The notes under the pieces were generated by a model. That model made no database searches and was not told the origin of the DNA. It saw only the letters and a list, made by a program, of their open reading frames with translations. This document shows, in pieces, positions 1-7,198 of a DNA stretch of 14,732 nt (position 1 is its first letter; each line of letters opens with the position of its first letter). The translations under genes and the position numbers were made by a program. Source of the DNA: Bryobacteraceae bacterium. GTDB lineage: Bacteria > Acidobacteriota > Terriglobia > Bryobacterales > Bryobacteraceae. The stretch is taken from positions 1 to 14,732 of the forward strand of contig CANGVB010000019.1 of NCBI GenBank assembly GCA_947456995.1, read 5' to 3'.

Positions 1-1
1 T

Positions 2-766
2 GAGCTGGTGGTGTATCTTCCGCCAGGCTATGACGAGAACCCGCAACAGCGCTATCCGGTGATGTACTTTCACGATGCGCAGAATGTGTTTGAGGCACAT
101 ACGGCGTTTGTTCCGGGCAACTATTGGGAGATCGGCGAATCGGCGGGCAAGCTGATTCAGGCCGAGAGGTTGCAGCCGATGATTCTGGTGGGGATTCCGC
201 ATGGGGGAGACCGGCGGGTGGATGAGTTTACGCCAAGCCGCAATCCGCAGAACAACTACGGGGGACAGGCTGCGCTCTATGGGCGGATGCTGGTTGAGGA
301 AGTATTGCCGTTTATTGAGCATCAATACAGGGTGTTGCCGGGGGCGAAGAATACGGGCCTTGGCGGGAGTTCCCTTGGTGGGCTGGTAACGATGTATCTG
401 GGGATTCGGTATCCGGAGCATTTTGGGAAGCTGGCGGTGATGTCCCCGTCGGTGTGGTGGGATTACCGGATGATTTTGCGCAAGATTGTGTCGGTGACGC
501 ACAAGCAACGCGCGAGGGTGTGGCTGGATGTGGGTTGTCATGAGGGGTCGAATCCGCGTGGGACGCTGCGGGATGTCCGGCTGCTGCGGGATGTATTGGT
601 GCGTAAGGGGTGGAAGCCGGGGGTGACGTTGTTTTATTACGAAGACCCGCAGGGTGGGCATGATGAGAAGGCGTGGGCGGCAAGGGCGCCGCATATGTTG
701 CAGTTTTTGTTTCCGGGGGCGAAGGCGCAGGTGGAGTTGCCGTTGGCGCTGGATTTGGCGGGTTAG
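2..766 (+). CDS. Alpha/beta-hydrolase esterase (putative esterase family), 5' end outside the window
   Basis: The frame is open to the left edge (codons ELVVYLPPGYDE), so the true start lies upstream; the GTG at 8 is only an internal codon. The visible part matches the putative-esterase family (PF00756: Fes/IroE, esterase D and antigen-85-like hydrolases). Seen directly, numbering from the GTG at 8: the early strand VYLPPGYDE followed by YPVMYFHDAQNVF; the nucleophile elbow GGSSLGG with Ser122 as the likely catalytic serine; WLDVG with Asp174 as a possible acid; and GGHDEKAW with His218 as the likely catalytic histidine. It probably hydrolyses an ester; the substrate cannot be read from the sequence. 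Export cannot be judged without the N-terminus. It converges on the methyltransferase gene with 26 bp between their stops and no clear terminator hairpin there. Confidence 0.88.
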   Translation, partial: ELVVYLPPGYDENPQQRYPVMYFHDAQNVFEAHTAFVPGNYWEIGESAGKLIQAERLQPMILVGIPHGGDRRVDEFTPSRNPQNNYGGQAALYGRMLVEEVLPFIEHQYRVLPGAKNTGLGGSSLGGLVTMYLGIRYPEHFGKLAVMSPSVWWDYRMILRKIVSVTHKQRARVWLDVGCHEGSNPRGTLRDVRLLRDVLVRKGWKPGVTLFYYEDPQGGHDEKAWAARAPHMLQFLFPGAKAQVELPLALDLAG

Positions 767-792
767 GGGAGAAGCATTTAAAGCTAGCCGTC

Positions 793-1446
793 TTACTTGG
801 TAGCCCGCCAGGCAAGGAAGAGCCCGTCCGGTTCGACGTCTTCCCAGTAAGAGATGAAGTCGCTTGATACCTCGCGGCAGTGGCGGGCAAGAAGCTTCTC
901 CATCTGTTTTCGCTCAAACCATTGCTCCCAGGCCGGAGTTTTGAAGCGGCCCCAGTGTTCGGCGTTTTTGTCGATGATGACGAGCTTGCCGCCGGGCTTG
1001 AGTACGCGGGTGAGCTCGGCTACCGCTGCATCGATATCGACCGCATGCTCGAGGCTTTCGGTGGCATAGACGAAGTCGAAGGAATTGTCTTTGAAGGGGT
1101 ATTGGGTGAGGGTGCCGCAGACGGGGGCAAGCGGGGGTTGTGCGTGGGCCAGCATTGCCAGGGCAAGATCTAAAGCGACGATTTTGGTGGCGGGGTTCTG
1201 ATCGACCAGCACACGGGCGAAGCGGCCTTTGCCGCAGCCGGCGTCGAGGGCGAGTTTGCCGTTCATGTCGCCGAAGAAGCGGGCGATCATCTGGACGTGA
1301 TAGATGCGTGGGTCGATGGTGGAAGGGAAGTGTTCTTCGTCGCTTGCGGATTCTTCAAAGCTTTGCCGGATCTCAGACAAAGCAACGGCGCGGGCGGCCT
1401 TTGAGGGCTGCCCGCGCCGGAATCGATCCTGGAGCCAGGAAAACAA
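793..1446 (-). CDS. Class I SAM-dependent methyltransferase (UbiE/type 11-like)
   Basis: The 217-residue protein has a Rossmann-type methyltransferase core. Motif I is LALDAGCGKGRFA (about 65-77), the acidic end of strand 2 is IVALDLA (89-95), the motif-IV-like segment is FDFVYATESLEH (123-134), and LTRVLKPGGKLVIIDK (145-160) is the typical post-core strand. Residues 1-45 are a charged N-terminal extension. The substrate is unknown; this fold acts on quinones, lipids, small metabolites or proteins. The start is a TTG only 2 bp after the stop of the phosphofructokinase gene on the same strand. No Shine-Dalgarno sequence is visible, so it is probably translated by coupling to that gene. A later start would cut the helix before motif I. 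No signal peptide or membrane segment is seen, so it is likely cytoplasmic. Confidence 0.88.
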   Translation of the reverse strand: MFSWLQDRFRRGQPSKAARAVALSEIRQSFEESASDEEHFPSTIDPRIYHVQMIARFFGDMNGKLALDAGCGKGRFARVLVDQNPATKIVALDLALAMLAHAQPPLAPVCGTLTQYPFKDNSFDFVYATESLEHAVDIDAAVAELTRVLKPGGKLVIIDKNAEHWGRFKTPAWEQWFERKQMEKLLARHCREVSSDFISYWEDVEPDGLFLAWRATK

Positions 1447-1448
1447 AG

Positions 1449-2633
1449 TTAAGCGTGGGTGAGGAAGATGGGCAGGCCCAGCTTTTCGGCGTAGTTTGGA
1501 CGGTAACGGTCGGTGTTGTACATGCTGCCGAGTTCTACCTTGCGGGGCCCGAGCTTGGGGTCGGGAATCGGGCTCATCACGTAGCAGCCGTTGACGATGG
1601 CGGTCATGAGGCCGCTCTTGTTGGCCACGATCGTGTCGAGCGCCATGTTGCCAAAGGTTGTGGCAACCATCTTGTCGACAAAGTCTGGCGCGCCCGAGCG
1701 GAGGTCATAGGTGAGGTCGCTGACGATGGTTTCTTCCTTGAAGCGCTTCTTGAGCTCGTCGGCGAAGACTTCGCCTACATTGAGCTTCTTGCGGTGGCCA
1801 TAGGCATCGGCTTCACCGTAGCTGACCACCTGATAGCCCTGCCATTCGGCGCCTTCAGAGAGAATGACCAGTGAGTAATTGCTGGGGTTCTTGCGCTTGT
1901 CATCCATGAGGAGCTGCACCATCTTGTCGAGGTCGAACTTGTACTCGGGGATGCCGCAGCGGACGCTGGTGACATAGGCGGTATAGAGAGCGGTGTAGCC
2001 GGCGTCGCGACCGAAGATGCGGAAGATACCGATGCGCTCGTGGGAGCCAACGGTGGTGCGCTGGCGCTGGACGGCCTCCATGGCGCGGCTGATTGCGGTT
2101 GAGAAGCCGATGCAGTATTCGGTGTTGCGCACGTCGTTGTCCATCGTTTTCGGAATGGCAACCACTTTGAAGCCGAGCTTGTCGAGGGTGGCGGCGTAGC
2201 TGAGAGTGTCATCGCCACCGATGGCTACCAGGTATTCGAGGCCCAGTGCTTCGAGGTTCTTCAAAACCTGTGGGCTCATGTCGTAAGCGGTGTTAGTGAT
2301 ACCGTCTTTGGTGACTTCTTTGGTGGGGAAGGTTGCGCCGGCCAGGAAGTCGGGCAGCTTCTTCATCTTGGAGGGGTTGGTACGGCTGGAGTGCAGGAAC
2401 GTACCACCGGTGCGATCGATCGTGCGGGTGTTCTCGCGGTTGAGATCGAGGACGTAGCGGCTGCGGCTGGCCGGATCTTCGAGGTTCAGGTGGGTAAGAC
2501 CCTCCCAACCACGCCGGATGCCAACCACATCGATACCGAGTTCAGCACCGCGGTAGGTCACACTCTTGATTACGGAATTGAGGCCGGGGACATCGCCGCC
2601 GCCAGTCAGGATACCGATTCGCCTTTTTGCCAT
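1449..2633 (-). CDS. pfp: 6-phosphofructokinase, predicted pyrophosphate-dependent type
   Basis: The 394-residue protein is a PfkA-family phosphofructokinase, which phosphorylates fructose 6-phosphate to the 1,6-bisphosphate in glycolysis. Seen: the N-terminal phosphate loop GILTGGGDVPGLN (7-19), GGTFLHSSR (76-84), AIGGDDT (137-143), PKTMDND (161-167, with catalytic Asp165), IFGRDAGYTA (206-215), ILSEGAEW (257-264) and LRSGAPDFVDK (311-321). Known for the family: Gly at E. coli positions 104 and 124 goes with ATP use, while Asp and Lys there go with pyrophosphate use. This protein has Asp142 (GGDD) and Lys162 (PKT), so I infer a reversible PPi-dependent enzyme. The segment between GGTF and GGDD is about 20 residues longer than in E. 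coli PfkA. The start ATG has a good Shine-Dalgarno, GAAGGAG, about 6 nt upstream. The methyltransferase gene follows 2 bp after its stop; secG diverges on the other side. Confidence 0.93.
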   Translation of the reverse strand: MAKRRIGILTGGGDVPGLNSVIKSVTYRGAELGIDVVGIRRGWEGLTHLNLEDPASRSRYVLDLNRENTRTIDRTGGTFLHSSRTNPSKMKKLPDFLAGATFPTKEVTKDGITNTAYDMSPQVLKNLEALGLEYLVAIGGDDTLSYAATLDKLGFKVVAIPKTMDNDVRNTEYCIGFSTAISRAMEAVQRQRTTVGSHERIGIFRIFGRDAGYTALYTAYVTSVRCGIPEYKFDLDKMVQLLMDDKRKNPSNYSLVILSEGAEWQGYQVVSYGEADAYGHRKKLNVGEVFADELKKRFKEETIVSDLTYDLRSGAPDFVDKMVATTFGNMALDTIVANKSGLMTAIVNGCYVMSPIPDPKLGPRKVELGSMYNTDRYRPNYAEKLGLPIFLTHA

Positions 2634-2733
2634 GAAAGCTCCTTCAAAGGAATATTGAGGTTTGAAACTTATAGTGTAAACGGGACCAGCGGGGCTAAGG
2701 ATGGTAGATGAGAAAAAGCTGGCGGAAATGTCG

Positions 2734-2739
2734 TATACT
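2734..2739 (+). promoter_or_regulatory. Possible -10 element for secG
   Basis: TATACT matches the housekeeping -10 consensus at 5 of 6 positions and lies 41 bases before the preferred secG start. No convincing -35 hexamer is seen at the normal distance (the bases there are A-rich), so this is only a candidate. No equally good promoter was found for the divergent phosphofructokinase gene in the same 147-bp interval. Confidence 0.3.
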
Positions 2740-2780
2740 CAGGAAAGTGCCCAAAGGCGATGTCCTTGGGGAGTATTTTT

Positions 2781-3293
2781 ATGGTCATCCTCGTTACTAT
2801 TCTTCACGTGATTGCTTGTCTGATTTTGATTGGCGTTGTTCTATTGCAGAGCGGCAAGGCAGCCGATCTTGCCGGTGCTTTTGGCGGTATGGGGTCGCAA
2901 ACGACCTTTGGTCCGCGTACGGCAGCGACAGTTTTGTCGAAGGTAACGACGGTATCGGCCGGGTTGTTTATGGTTACCAGTCTGACACTGGCCGTTCTGG
3001 CGACACGGGGCGGGGCTGGTACAGCGGGTGGTGGTACGGTGCTTGAGCGCACCAACCTGCCTGCACCTCCTGCGCAAGTCGAAAAGAAGGCTCCATCGCA
3101 ACAGCCTGCTGTGGAATTGGTGGATGAACAGGGCAATGTACAGAAGAAGTTTGAAGTCGAGCTTCCCAAGGATGGTGCCAAGGGAGCTGACGGTAAACCG
3201 GTTCCTGTGAAGATCGGCAAGGAAATTCCTGTCGACTCCAAGGGGAATAATTTGAAGATCCCTGCTCCGGCAGCAACCCCTGAAAAGAAATAA
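2781..3293 (+). CDS. secG: Protein-export channel subunit SecG
   Basis: SecG is the small accessory subunit of the SecYEG translocon in the inner membrane. The 170-residue protein shows the family pattern: a first membrane helix MVILVTILHVIACLILIGV, the signature VVLLQSGKAADLAGAFGG (19-36), the SQTTFGPR segment (39-46) and a second membrane helix at about 54-74. An ATG 21 bases earlier (2760) is in frame. I prefer 2781 because GGGGAG lies 7 nt before it and because the protein then begins right at the first helix, as SecG proteins usually do. After residue 75 comes a long hydrophilic tail rich in Gly, Pro, Lys and Glu; E. coli SecG totals about 110 residues. By E. coli topology this tail would be periplasmic. 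The gene is followed by tRNA-Leu on the same strand. Confidence 0.93.
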   Translation: MVILVTILHVIACLILIGVVLLQSGKAADLAGAFGGMGSQTTFGPRTAATVLSKVTTVSAGLFMVTSLTLAVLATRGGAGTAGGGTVLERTNLPAPPAQVEKKAPSQQPAVELVDEQGNVQKKFEVELPKDGAKGADGKPVPVKIGKEIPVDSKGNNLKIPAPAATPEKK

Positions 3294-3304
3294 GTCCGAA
3301 AGTT

Positions 3305-3325
3305 GATGGCTGACCTCAGGCCATC
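3305..3325 (+). other. Small stem-loop between secG and tRNA-Leu
   Basis: GATGGC and GCCATC flank a short loop, giving a hairpin with either 6 bp, or 8 bp with one bulged G. It starts 12 bases after the secG stop. No T-tract follows, so it is not a classical intrinsic terminator. It could stabilise the secG mRNA end or mark a processing point before the tRNA. It may also be chance. Confidence 0.3.
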
Positions 3326-3349
3326 GTAGTAAACTGAAGGCTGTCACCT

Positions 3350-3434
3350 GCGGAGGTGGCGGAATTGGCAGACGCACTAGCTTGAGGTGCTAGCGGGTAA
3401 CACCGTGCAGGTTCAAGTCCTGTCCTCCGCACCA
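3350..3434 (+). tRNA. tRNA-Leu, anticodon GAG, CCA encoded
   Basis: An 85-nt tRNA folds cleanly. The acceptor stem is GCGGAGG (3350-3356) with CCTCCGC (3424-3430), followed by discriminator A73 and a genomically encoded CCA (3432-3434). The anticodon stem CTAGC/GCTAG encloses the loop TTGAGGT, with anticodon GAG at 3384-3386, reading CUC and CUU. A long variable arm with a CGG/CCG stem (about 3394-3406) marks a class II tRNA, and the T-loop is TTCAAGT. Discriminator A and the long arm fit leucine. It lies 56 bp after secG and is followed at once by an intrinsic terminator. No repeated 3' tRNA fragment (attachment-site sign) was seen in the window. Confidence 0.97.
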
Positions 3435-3440
3435 AAAATC

Positions 3441-3469
3441 AAAAGCGACCCTGAAAAGGGTCGCTTTTT
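3441..3469 (+). terminator. Intrinsic terminator after tRNA-Leu
   Basis: AAAAGCGACCC (3441-3451) pairs with GGGTCGCTTTT (3458-3468) around the loop TGAAAA, and the stem runs into TTTTT. The GC-rich core GCGACCC/GGGTCGC is perfect. It ends the tRNA transcript and separates it from the chemotaxis operon. Confidence 0.93.
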
Positions 3470-3509
3470 CATTTCCCACCGTAGTTTCCAAAAGAACCCA
3501 AGACTCCTC

Positions 3510-3536
3510 TAAGACTTTCTGCGGCCAATTCGATAA
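3510..3536 (+). promoter_or_regulatory. Sigma-28-like promoter candidate before cheW
   Basis: TAAG, then exactly 15 nt, then TTCGATAA. The enterobacterial FliA consensus is TAAA-N15-GCCGATAA, so this site matches 3 of 4 and 6 of 8 positions with ideal spacing. It lies about 105 bases before the cheW ATG, downstream of the tRNA terminator, where the operon promoter should be. Sigma-28 (FliA/SigD) drives flagellar and chemotaxis genes in many bacteria. Whether this organism has such a sigma factor cannot be seen here. No good sigma-70 site was noticed in the same interval. Confidence 0.5.
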
Positions 3537-3641
3537 GGCAAAAGAGACGAACGCGCGCTGATGGGCGGCGTTTGAATTACCCGGTAGGATCCGGGAAGAT
3601 CCACACTCGAACTTGAGCTGGAGAGGAAAAGGAATTTCACT

Positions 3642-4151
3642 ATGTCTACGGCAGTTTTGGCTATCCCTACAAGGACAAAAGAAGAGCGGGCGGGCAAGTA
3701 TCTGGCATTTCACCTTGGCCCTGAAGAATTTGGGATTCAGGTTCTCAAGGTGAGAGAAATCATGGGCATCCAGGAGATCACCGCAGTGCCGCATACTCCT
3801 CTTCACACCAAAGGGGTAATCAATCTGCGTGGAAAAGTAATCCCGGTTGTGGATTTGCGGCTGAAGTTTGGGATGCCTGAGGTCACATATACCCAACGGA
3901 CATGCATCATAGTGACCGAAGTTGAAGGGGAATCCGGGCCGATGATGATTGGCGCGGTTGTAGACGGGGTGAGTGAGGTACTGAATCTGGCCGTGGCTGA
4001 CATTGAGGACACGCCGGATTTTGGTGGTGAGGTTGCAACGACAGGCTTGCTGGGCATGGCCAAAGTGAAGGGGAAGGTAAAGATCCTGCTCGACATTGAT
4101 CACGTGATGACTCACCAGGATCTGAATGAATTGGGCAAGTTGTTGAACTAG
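3642..4151 (+). CDS. cheW: Chemotaxis coupling protein CheW
   Basis: The 169-residue protein is a single CheW domain, the cytoplasmic adaptor that links receptor tips to the kinase CheA. Seen: KYLAFHLGPEEFGIQVLKVREI (broken here as KYLAFHLGPEEFGI and QVLKVREI, 19-40), VPHTP (49-53), the hallmark NLRGKVIPVVDLRLKFGM (61-78), the beta-strand RTCIIVTEV (86-94), GAVVDGVSEVLNL (104-116) and KGKVKILLDIDHVM (143-156). A 17-residue polar leader precedes the domain. An AAAAGGAA Shine-Dalgarno lies about 8 nt before the ATG. It is the first gene of the chemotaxis operon, 62 bases before the preferred cheA start, and its partner kinase and receptor are encoded downstream. Confidence 0.95.
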   Translation: MSTAVLAIPTRTKEERAGKYLAFHLGPEEFGIQVLKVREIMGIQEITAVPHTPLHTKGVINLRGKVIPVVDLRLKFGMPEVTYTQRTCIIVTEVEGESGPMMIGAVVDGVSEVLNLAVADIEDTPDFGGEVATTGLLGMAKVKGKVKILLDIDHVMTHQDLNELGKLLN

Positions 4152-4213
4152 AAGGCGTTGATTGAGAGAAGCTGCAACCGGGTACCACACGCATGGGGAA
4201 AGAAGAATCTGGA

Positions 4214-6313
4214 ATGAATTCGACAGAAGTAGAAGCACTACTGGAGCGTGCAGCCACGCAAATCATGTTGGGCGAGAATGCCGAAACAGTTGCAACGCTT
4301 GCGCTGTTGAGCAGCATATCGATTCCAGCCGAGGCAATGAAACTGGTTGTGGAGTTGCACGGCGTAGCAAAGGAAAACGTTTCGGAGCAGAACCAGTGGG
4401 AAGATGAATCGAGCCGAGCTCAAGTTGAGCAGGGGCTGGACCGGTTGAGGCAGATTTTGTCGGAATTTGCCAAGACTGGTGACGTGGTGGTGGCGCGGGC
4501 GGCAACCCCGGCGCAGGTTACCTCGAGTGCACTCAATCAGGATCCGGAACTGGTTGGGGATTTCATTCTTGAATCGCGTGAGCATCTGCAAACTGTGGAG
4601 TCCGGACTGCTGGTGCTTGAAAAAGAGCCAACCAATCCTGAGACGCTCAATGCAGTATTTCGCAGCTTTCACACGATCAAAGGGTTGGCAGGTTTTCTCG
4701 AATTCGCTCACATTCAGGCCGTATCACATGAAGTGGAGACGATTCTAGACCTGGCCCGAACAGGGCAGTTGGTGCTGAGCCCGAATCTGGTGGACCTGAC
4801 GCTTGAGAGCGCGGATTTTGTGGGCAAGGAGATTTTGCGGATTGAAGCGCAGCTTCACGGGCAGGATCCGGGCGAGGAGCAAGACCCCTGGTCTTTGCTG
4901 GACCGGGTGAGAAAAGTGATTGGCGGGGATCATTCGGCCTCCGCACCGGAACAAGCAAAAGTTGTTGAAGCGGTGAAGGAAGTAGAAGCACCCGTCAAAG
5001 TAGCTGAGATCCGGAAACCCGAAGTTGTTGCCAGTGTTTCAGAGGAAGCGACGGTTGCCCCGAGTGCGGCGGCGGGTCAGGATTCGAAATCGAAGAAGGC
5101 AGTGACAACCGACACCCATGCCATTCGAGTGGATACGGCAAAACTGGATTACCTCCTGGACATGGTGGGTGAAATGGTGATTGCCGAGTCGATGGTGCGC
5201 CTGGACCCTGATTTGAGTGGCACCAAGAACACCAGGTTACAGAGAAATCTCAACCAGTTACGCAGGGTGACCGAAGAAGTGCAGAAGGTTGCGATGGCGA
5301 CGCGGCTGATTCCGGTTGGCACCTTGTTCCAGCGAGTAAACCGGCTGGTGCGCGATACCTCGCGCAAAGCCGGGAAGATGGCAGATGTCGAACTGGTAGG
5401 CGAAGATACCCAACTCGACAAGACGATTATCGAAGAGCTGACCGACCCGATCATGCACATGGTACGCAACTCGATCGACCATGGCATTGAAGCTCCGGCA
5501 GACCGCGTCAAGGCCGGCAAACCGCAGTCCGGGCGTGTACAACTGAAGGCTTATCGTCAGGCCGATCACATTCAGATTGAAATTGTCGATGATGGCCGGG
5601 GTTTGAACAAGGACAAAATTCTTGCCAAGGCTCGTGAGCGGGGGCTGATTGGGGATACGGTGCACCTGAGTGATTCCGAGATCTTCCAGTTGATCTTTGA
5701 GCCAGGTTTTTCGACAGCAGAAAAAGTAACTGACATATCCGGACGCGGCGTTGGGATGGATGTTGTCAAAAAGCAGATTCAGAAGCTACGAGGGAAGATC
5801 GAGATTCAGTCCACGCCTGGACTGGGAACGACCTTTTACCTCAAGCTGCCGCTGACGCTGGCGATCGTCGATGGCCTGGTGGTTGGCGTGGGGAGAGAGC
5901 GCTACATCCTGCCCATTTATTCGGTGCACGAAATGTTTCGGCCTACCGAGAACCAGGTTTCAACCGTGCAGGGACGCGGGGAGATGGTGATGGTTCGCAA
6001 CCAGTTGCTGCCGCTGATCCGGTTGCACAGATCTCTTGGGGTCAGGCCGAAGAACGAAGATGTACTCCAGACACTGCTGATCGTTGCCGAGACCGAAGGA
6101 CGCCGCTTTGTGTTGATGGTGGATGAGTTTATTGGCAAGCAGGAAGTAGTGATCAAGAGCCTGGGAGCAAGTATCAAGAACACCCCTGGGATTGCTGGCG
6201 GAGCCATTCTCGGCGACGGCCGTGTGGGGCTGATCCTTGATCTTGAGGCGATTTATGTCGAGCGGAGCTCAAGAGCAGAAATCATCAAAGAAAGCCTGCT
6301 GACTGCATGCTGA
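4214..6313 (+). CDS. cheA: Chemotaxis sensor histidine kinase CheA
   Basis: CheA autophosphorylates on its HPt histidine and passes phosphate to CheY and CheB. Numbering from the ATG at 4214 (699 aa): residues 1-107 are an unassigned, mostly helical N-terminal region. The HPt domain is about 108-215 with FRSFHTIKGLAGF (phospho-His153). A low-complexity linker rich in Glu, Val and Ala runs about 240-297. The dimerisation helices (P3) are about 302-370. The kinase domain has the N-box HMVRNSIDHGIE (415-426), G1 VDDGRG (458-463), F-box FEPGFST (495-501) and G2 GRGVGMDVV (510-518). The CheW-like regulatory domain is about 550-685. No separate CheY-binding P2 domain is recognised. An in-frame ATG at 4193 would add 7 residues; 4214 is preferred because a purine-rich GAAAGAAG precedes it and no ribosome site precedes 4193. 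Its stop overlaps the cheR start (ATGCTGA). Confidence 0.95.
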   Translation: MNSTEVEALLERAATQIMLGENAETVATLALLSSISIPAEAMKLVVELHGVAKENVSEQNQWEDESSRAQVEQGLDRLRQILSEFAKTGDVVVARAATPAQVTSSALNQDPELVGDFILESREHLQTVESGLLVLEKEPTNPETLNAVFRSFHTIKGLAGFLEFAHIQAVSHEVETILDLARTGQLVLSPNLVDLTLESADFVGKEILRIEAQLHGQDPGEEQDPWSLLDRVRKVIGGDHSASAPEQAKVVEAVKEVEAPVKVAEIRKPEVVASVSEEATVAPSAAAGQDSKSKKAVTTDTHAIRVDTAKLDYLLDMVGEMVIAESMVRLDPDLSGTKNTRLQRNLNQLRRVTEEVQKVAMATRLIPVGTLFQRVNRLVRDTSRKAGKMADVELVGEDTQLDKTIIEELTDPIMHMVRNSIDHGIEAPADRVKAGKPQSGRVQLKAYRQADHIQIEIVDDGRGLNKDKILAKARERGLIGDTVHLSDSEIFQLIFEPGFSTAEKVTDISGRGVGMDVVKKQIQKLRGKIEIQSTPGLGTTFYLKLPLTLAIVDGLVVGVGRERYILPIYSVHEMFRPTENQVSTVQGRGEMVMVRNQLLPLIRLHRSLGVRPKNEDVLQTLLIVAETEGRRFVLMVDEFIGKQEVVIKSLGASIKNTPGIAGGAILGDGRVGLILDLEAIYVERSSRAEIIKESLLTAC

Positions 6314-7170
6314 AAGAGTCGCCCAGCCAGTATCAGACGACTCGACTGAGCCCTAAGCTCTTTGACGCGGTGCGGGACTATGCCTACCGGACGGCGGGTA
6401 TTGAACTGCAGGATGGCAAACAGGAGATGGTGGCTGCACGGGTATGGAAGCGGGCCCGGGCTCTTGGCTATGAATCGGCCGACGATTACTTTGAAGCCGT
6501 GTCGAGGGACAAAAGCGGGGATCTGCAAGTAGACCTGATCGATGCTTTGACCACCAATTTCACGAGTTTTTTTAGAGAACCTGCGCACTTTGATTTCTTG
6601 CGGAACCAGATTTTGCCGCATCTGCGCTGGCGCAATCAGTTCACGATCTGGACTGCGGCGAGTTCGAGTGGTGAAGAACCCTATTCCATTGCCGTTACGC
6701 TGATTGACACTCTGGGAGAGAGTGCTCTTCGCCAGGCCAAGATCAAAGCCAGCGACATTTCGACGAAGGTATTGCGCAGCGCCGAAGCCGGGGTTTACCC
6801 GGAAGAGCGCTTTCGGAGCCTCGATCAAAAGTGGCGAAGCCGCTATTTGTTGCGTGGTACCGGGGCGCAGGAAGGGAAGTTTCGCTTTCGCCCCGAGATT
6901 CGCAAAATGATTCAGTTTGAGCGAATCAATCTGATGGAGCCGCTTCCTGCGGACGGGCCATTCCCTCTGATTTTTCTGCGCAACATCATGATTTACTTTG
7001 ACCGGCCAACACAGGAGCGGGTTGTCGCTGCAATGACTGCGAAGCTTGAGCCCGGGGGATATCTGTTTGTTGGGCATTCCGAAAGTTTGAACGGGATTTC
7101 ACACACCCTTGAGCATGTACAGGTAGCTATTTACAAGAAGGCTGGACAACTGGAGGAACGTAGAGCATGA
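6307..7170 (+). CDS. cheR: Chemoreceptor methyltransferase CheR
   Basis: CheR methylates glutamates on chemoreceptors using S-adenosylmethionine, the forward half of sensory adaptation. The 287-residue protein has the usual two parts. The N-terminal helical domain (about 14-85) ends in TTNFTSFFREPAHF (82-95), the family signature. The SAM-binding domain shows TAASSSGEEPYSIA (116-129), ASDIS (148-152), the F-R-F segment before INLMEP (207-212), FLRNIMIYFD (223-232) and PGGYLFVGHSES (249-260). No TPR extension is present. The start codon overlaps the cheA stop by 7 bases, indicating translational coupling. cheD follows after a 28-base gap. Confidence 0.96.
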   Translation: MLKESPSQYQTTRLSPKLFDAVRDYAYRTAGIELQDGKQEMVAARVWKRARALGYESADDYFEAVSRDKSGDLQVDLIDALTTNFTSFFREPAHFDFLRNQILPHLRWRNQFTIWTAASSSGEEPYSIAVTLIDTLGESALRQAKIKASDISTKVLRSAEAGVYPEERFRSLDQKWRSRYLLRGTGAQEGKFRFRPEIRKMIQFERINLMEPLPADGPFPLIFLRNIMIYFDRPTQERVVAAMTAKLEPGGYLFVGHSESLNGISHTLEHVQVAIYKKAGQLEERRA

Positions 7171-7198
7171 ACATTCTGAGTGGTCGAAGGAAGAGCCA

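Noticed and set aside
312..917. Minus-strand 201-codon frame opposite the esterase
   Set aside because: Pro/Ala/Ser/Thr-rich shadow product without motifs; it overlaps two well-supported genes.
1140..1874. Plus-strand 244-codon open frame opposite the methyltransferase and pfp
   Set aside because: Its product has no domain pattern and is Arg/Gly/Ala-biased, while both minus-strand genes show clear family motifs over the same bases.
3350..3469. tRNA-Leu as an integration site for a mobile element
   Set aside because: No integrase gene, no direct repeat of the tRNA 3' end and no compositional break were seen in the window.
3390..4238. Minus-strand 282-codon open frame running from cheA/cheW into tRNA-Leu
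   Set aside because: It is antisense to cheW, and its C-terminal GGQDLNLHGVTR is simply the reverse complement of the tRNA-Leu sequence, a common spurious annotation.
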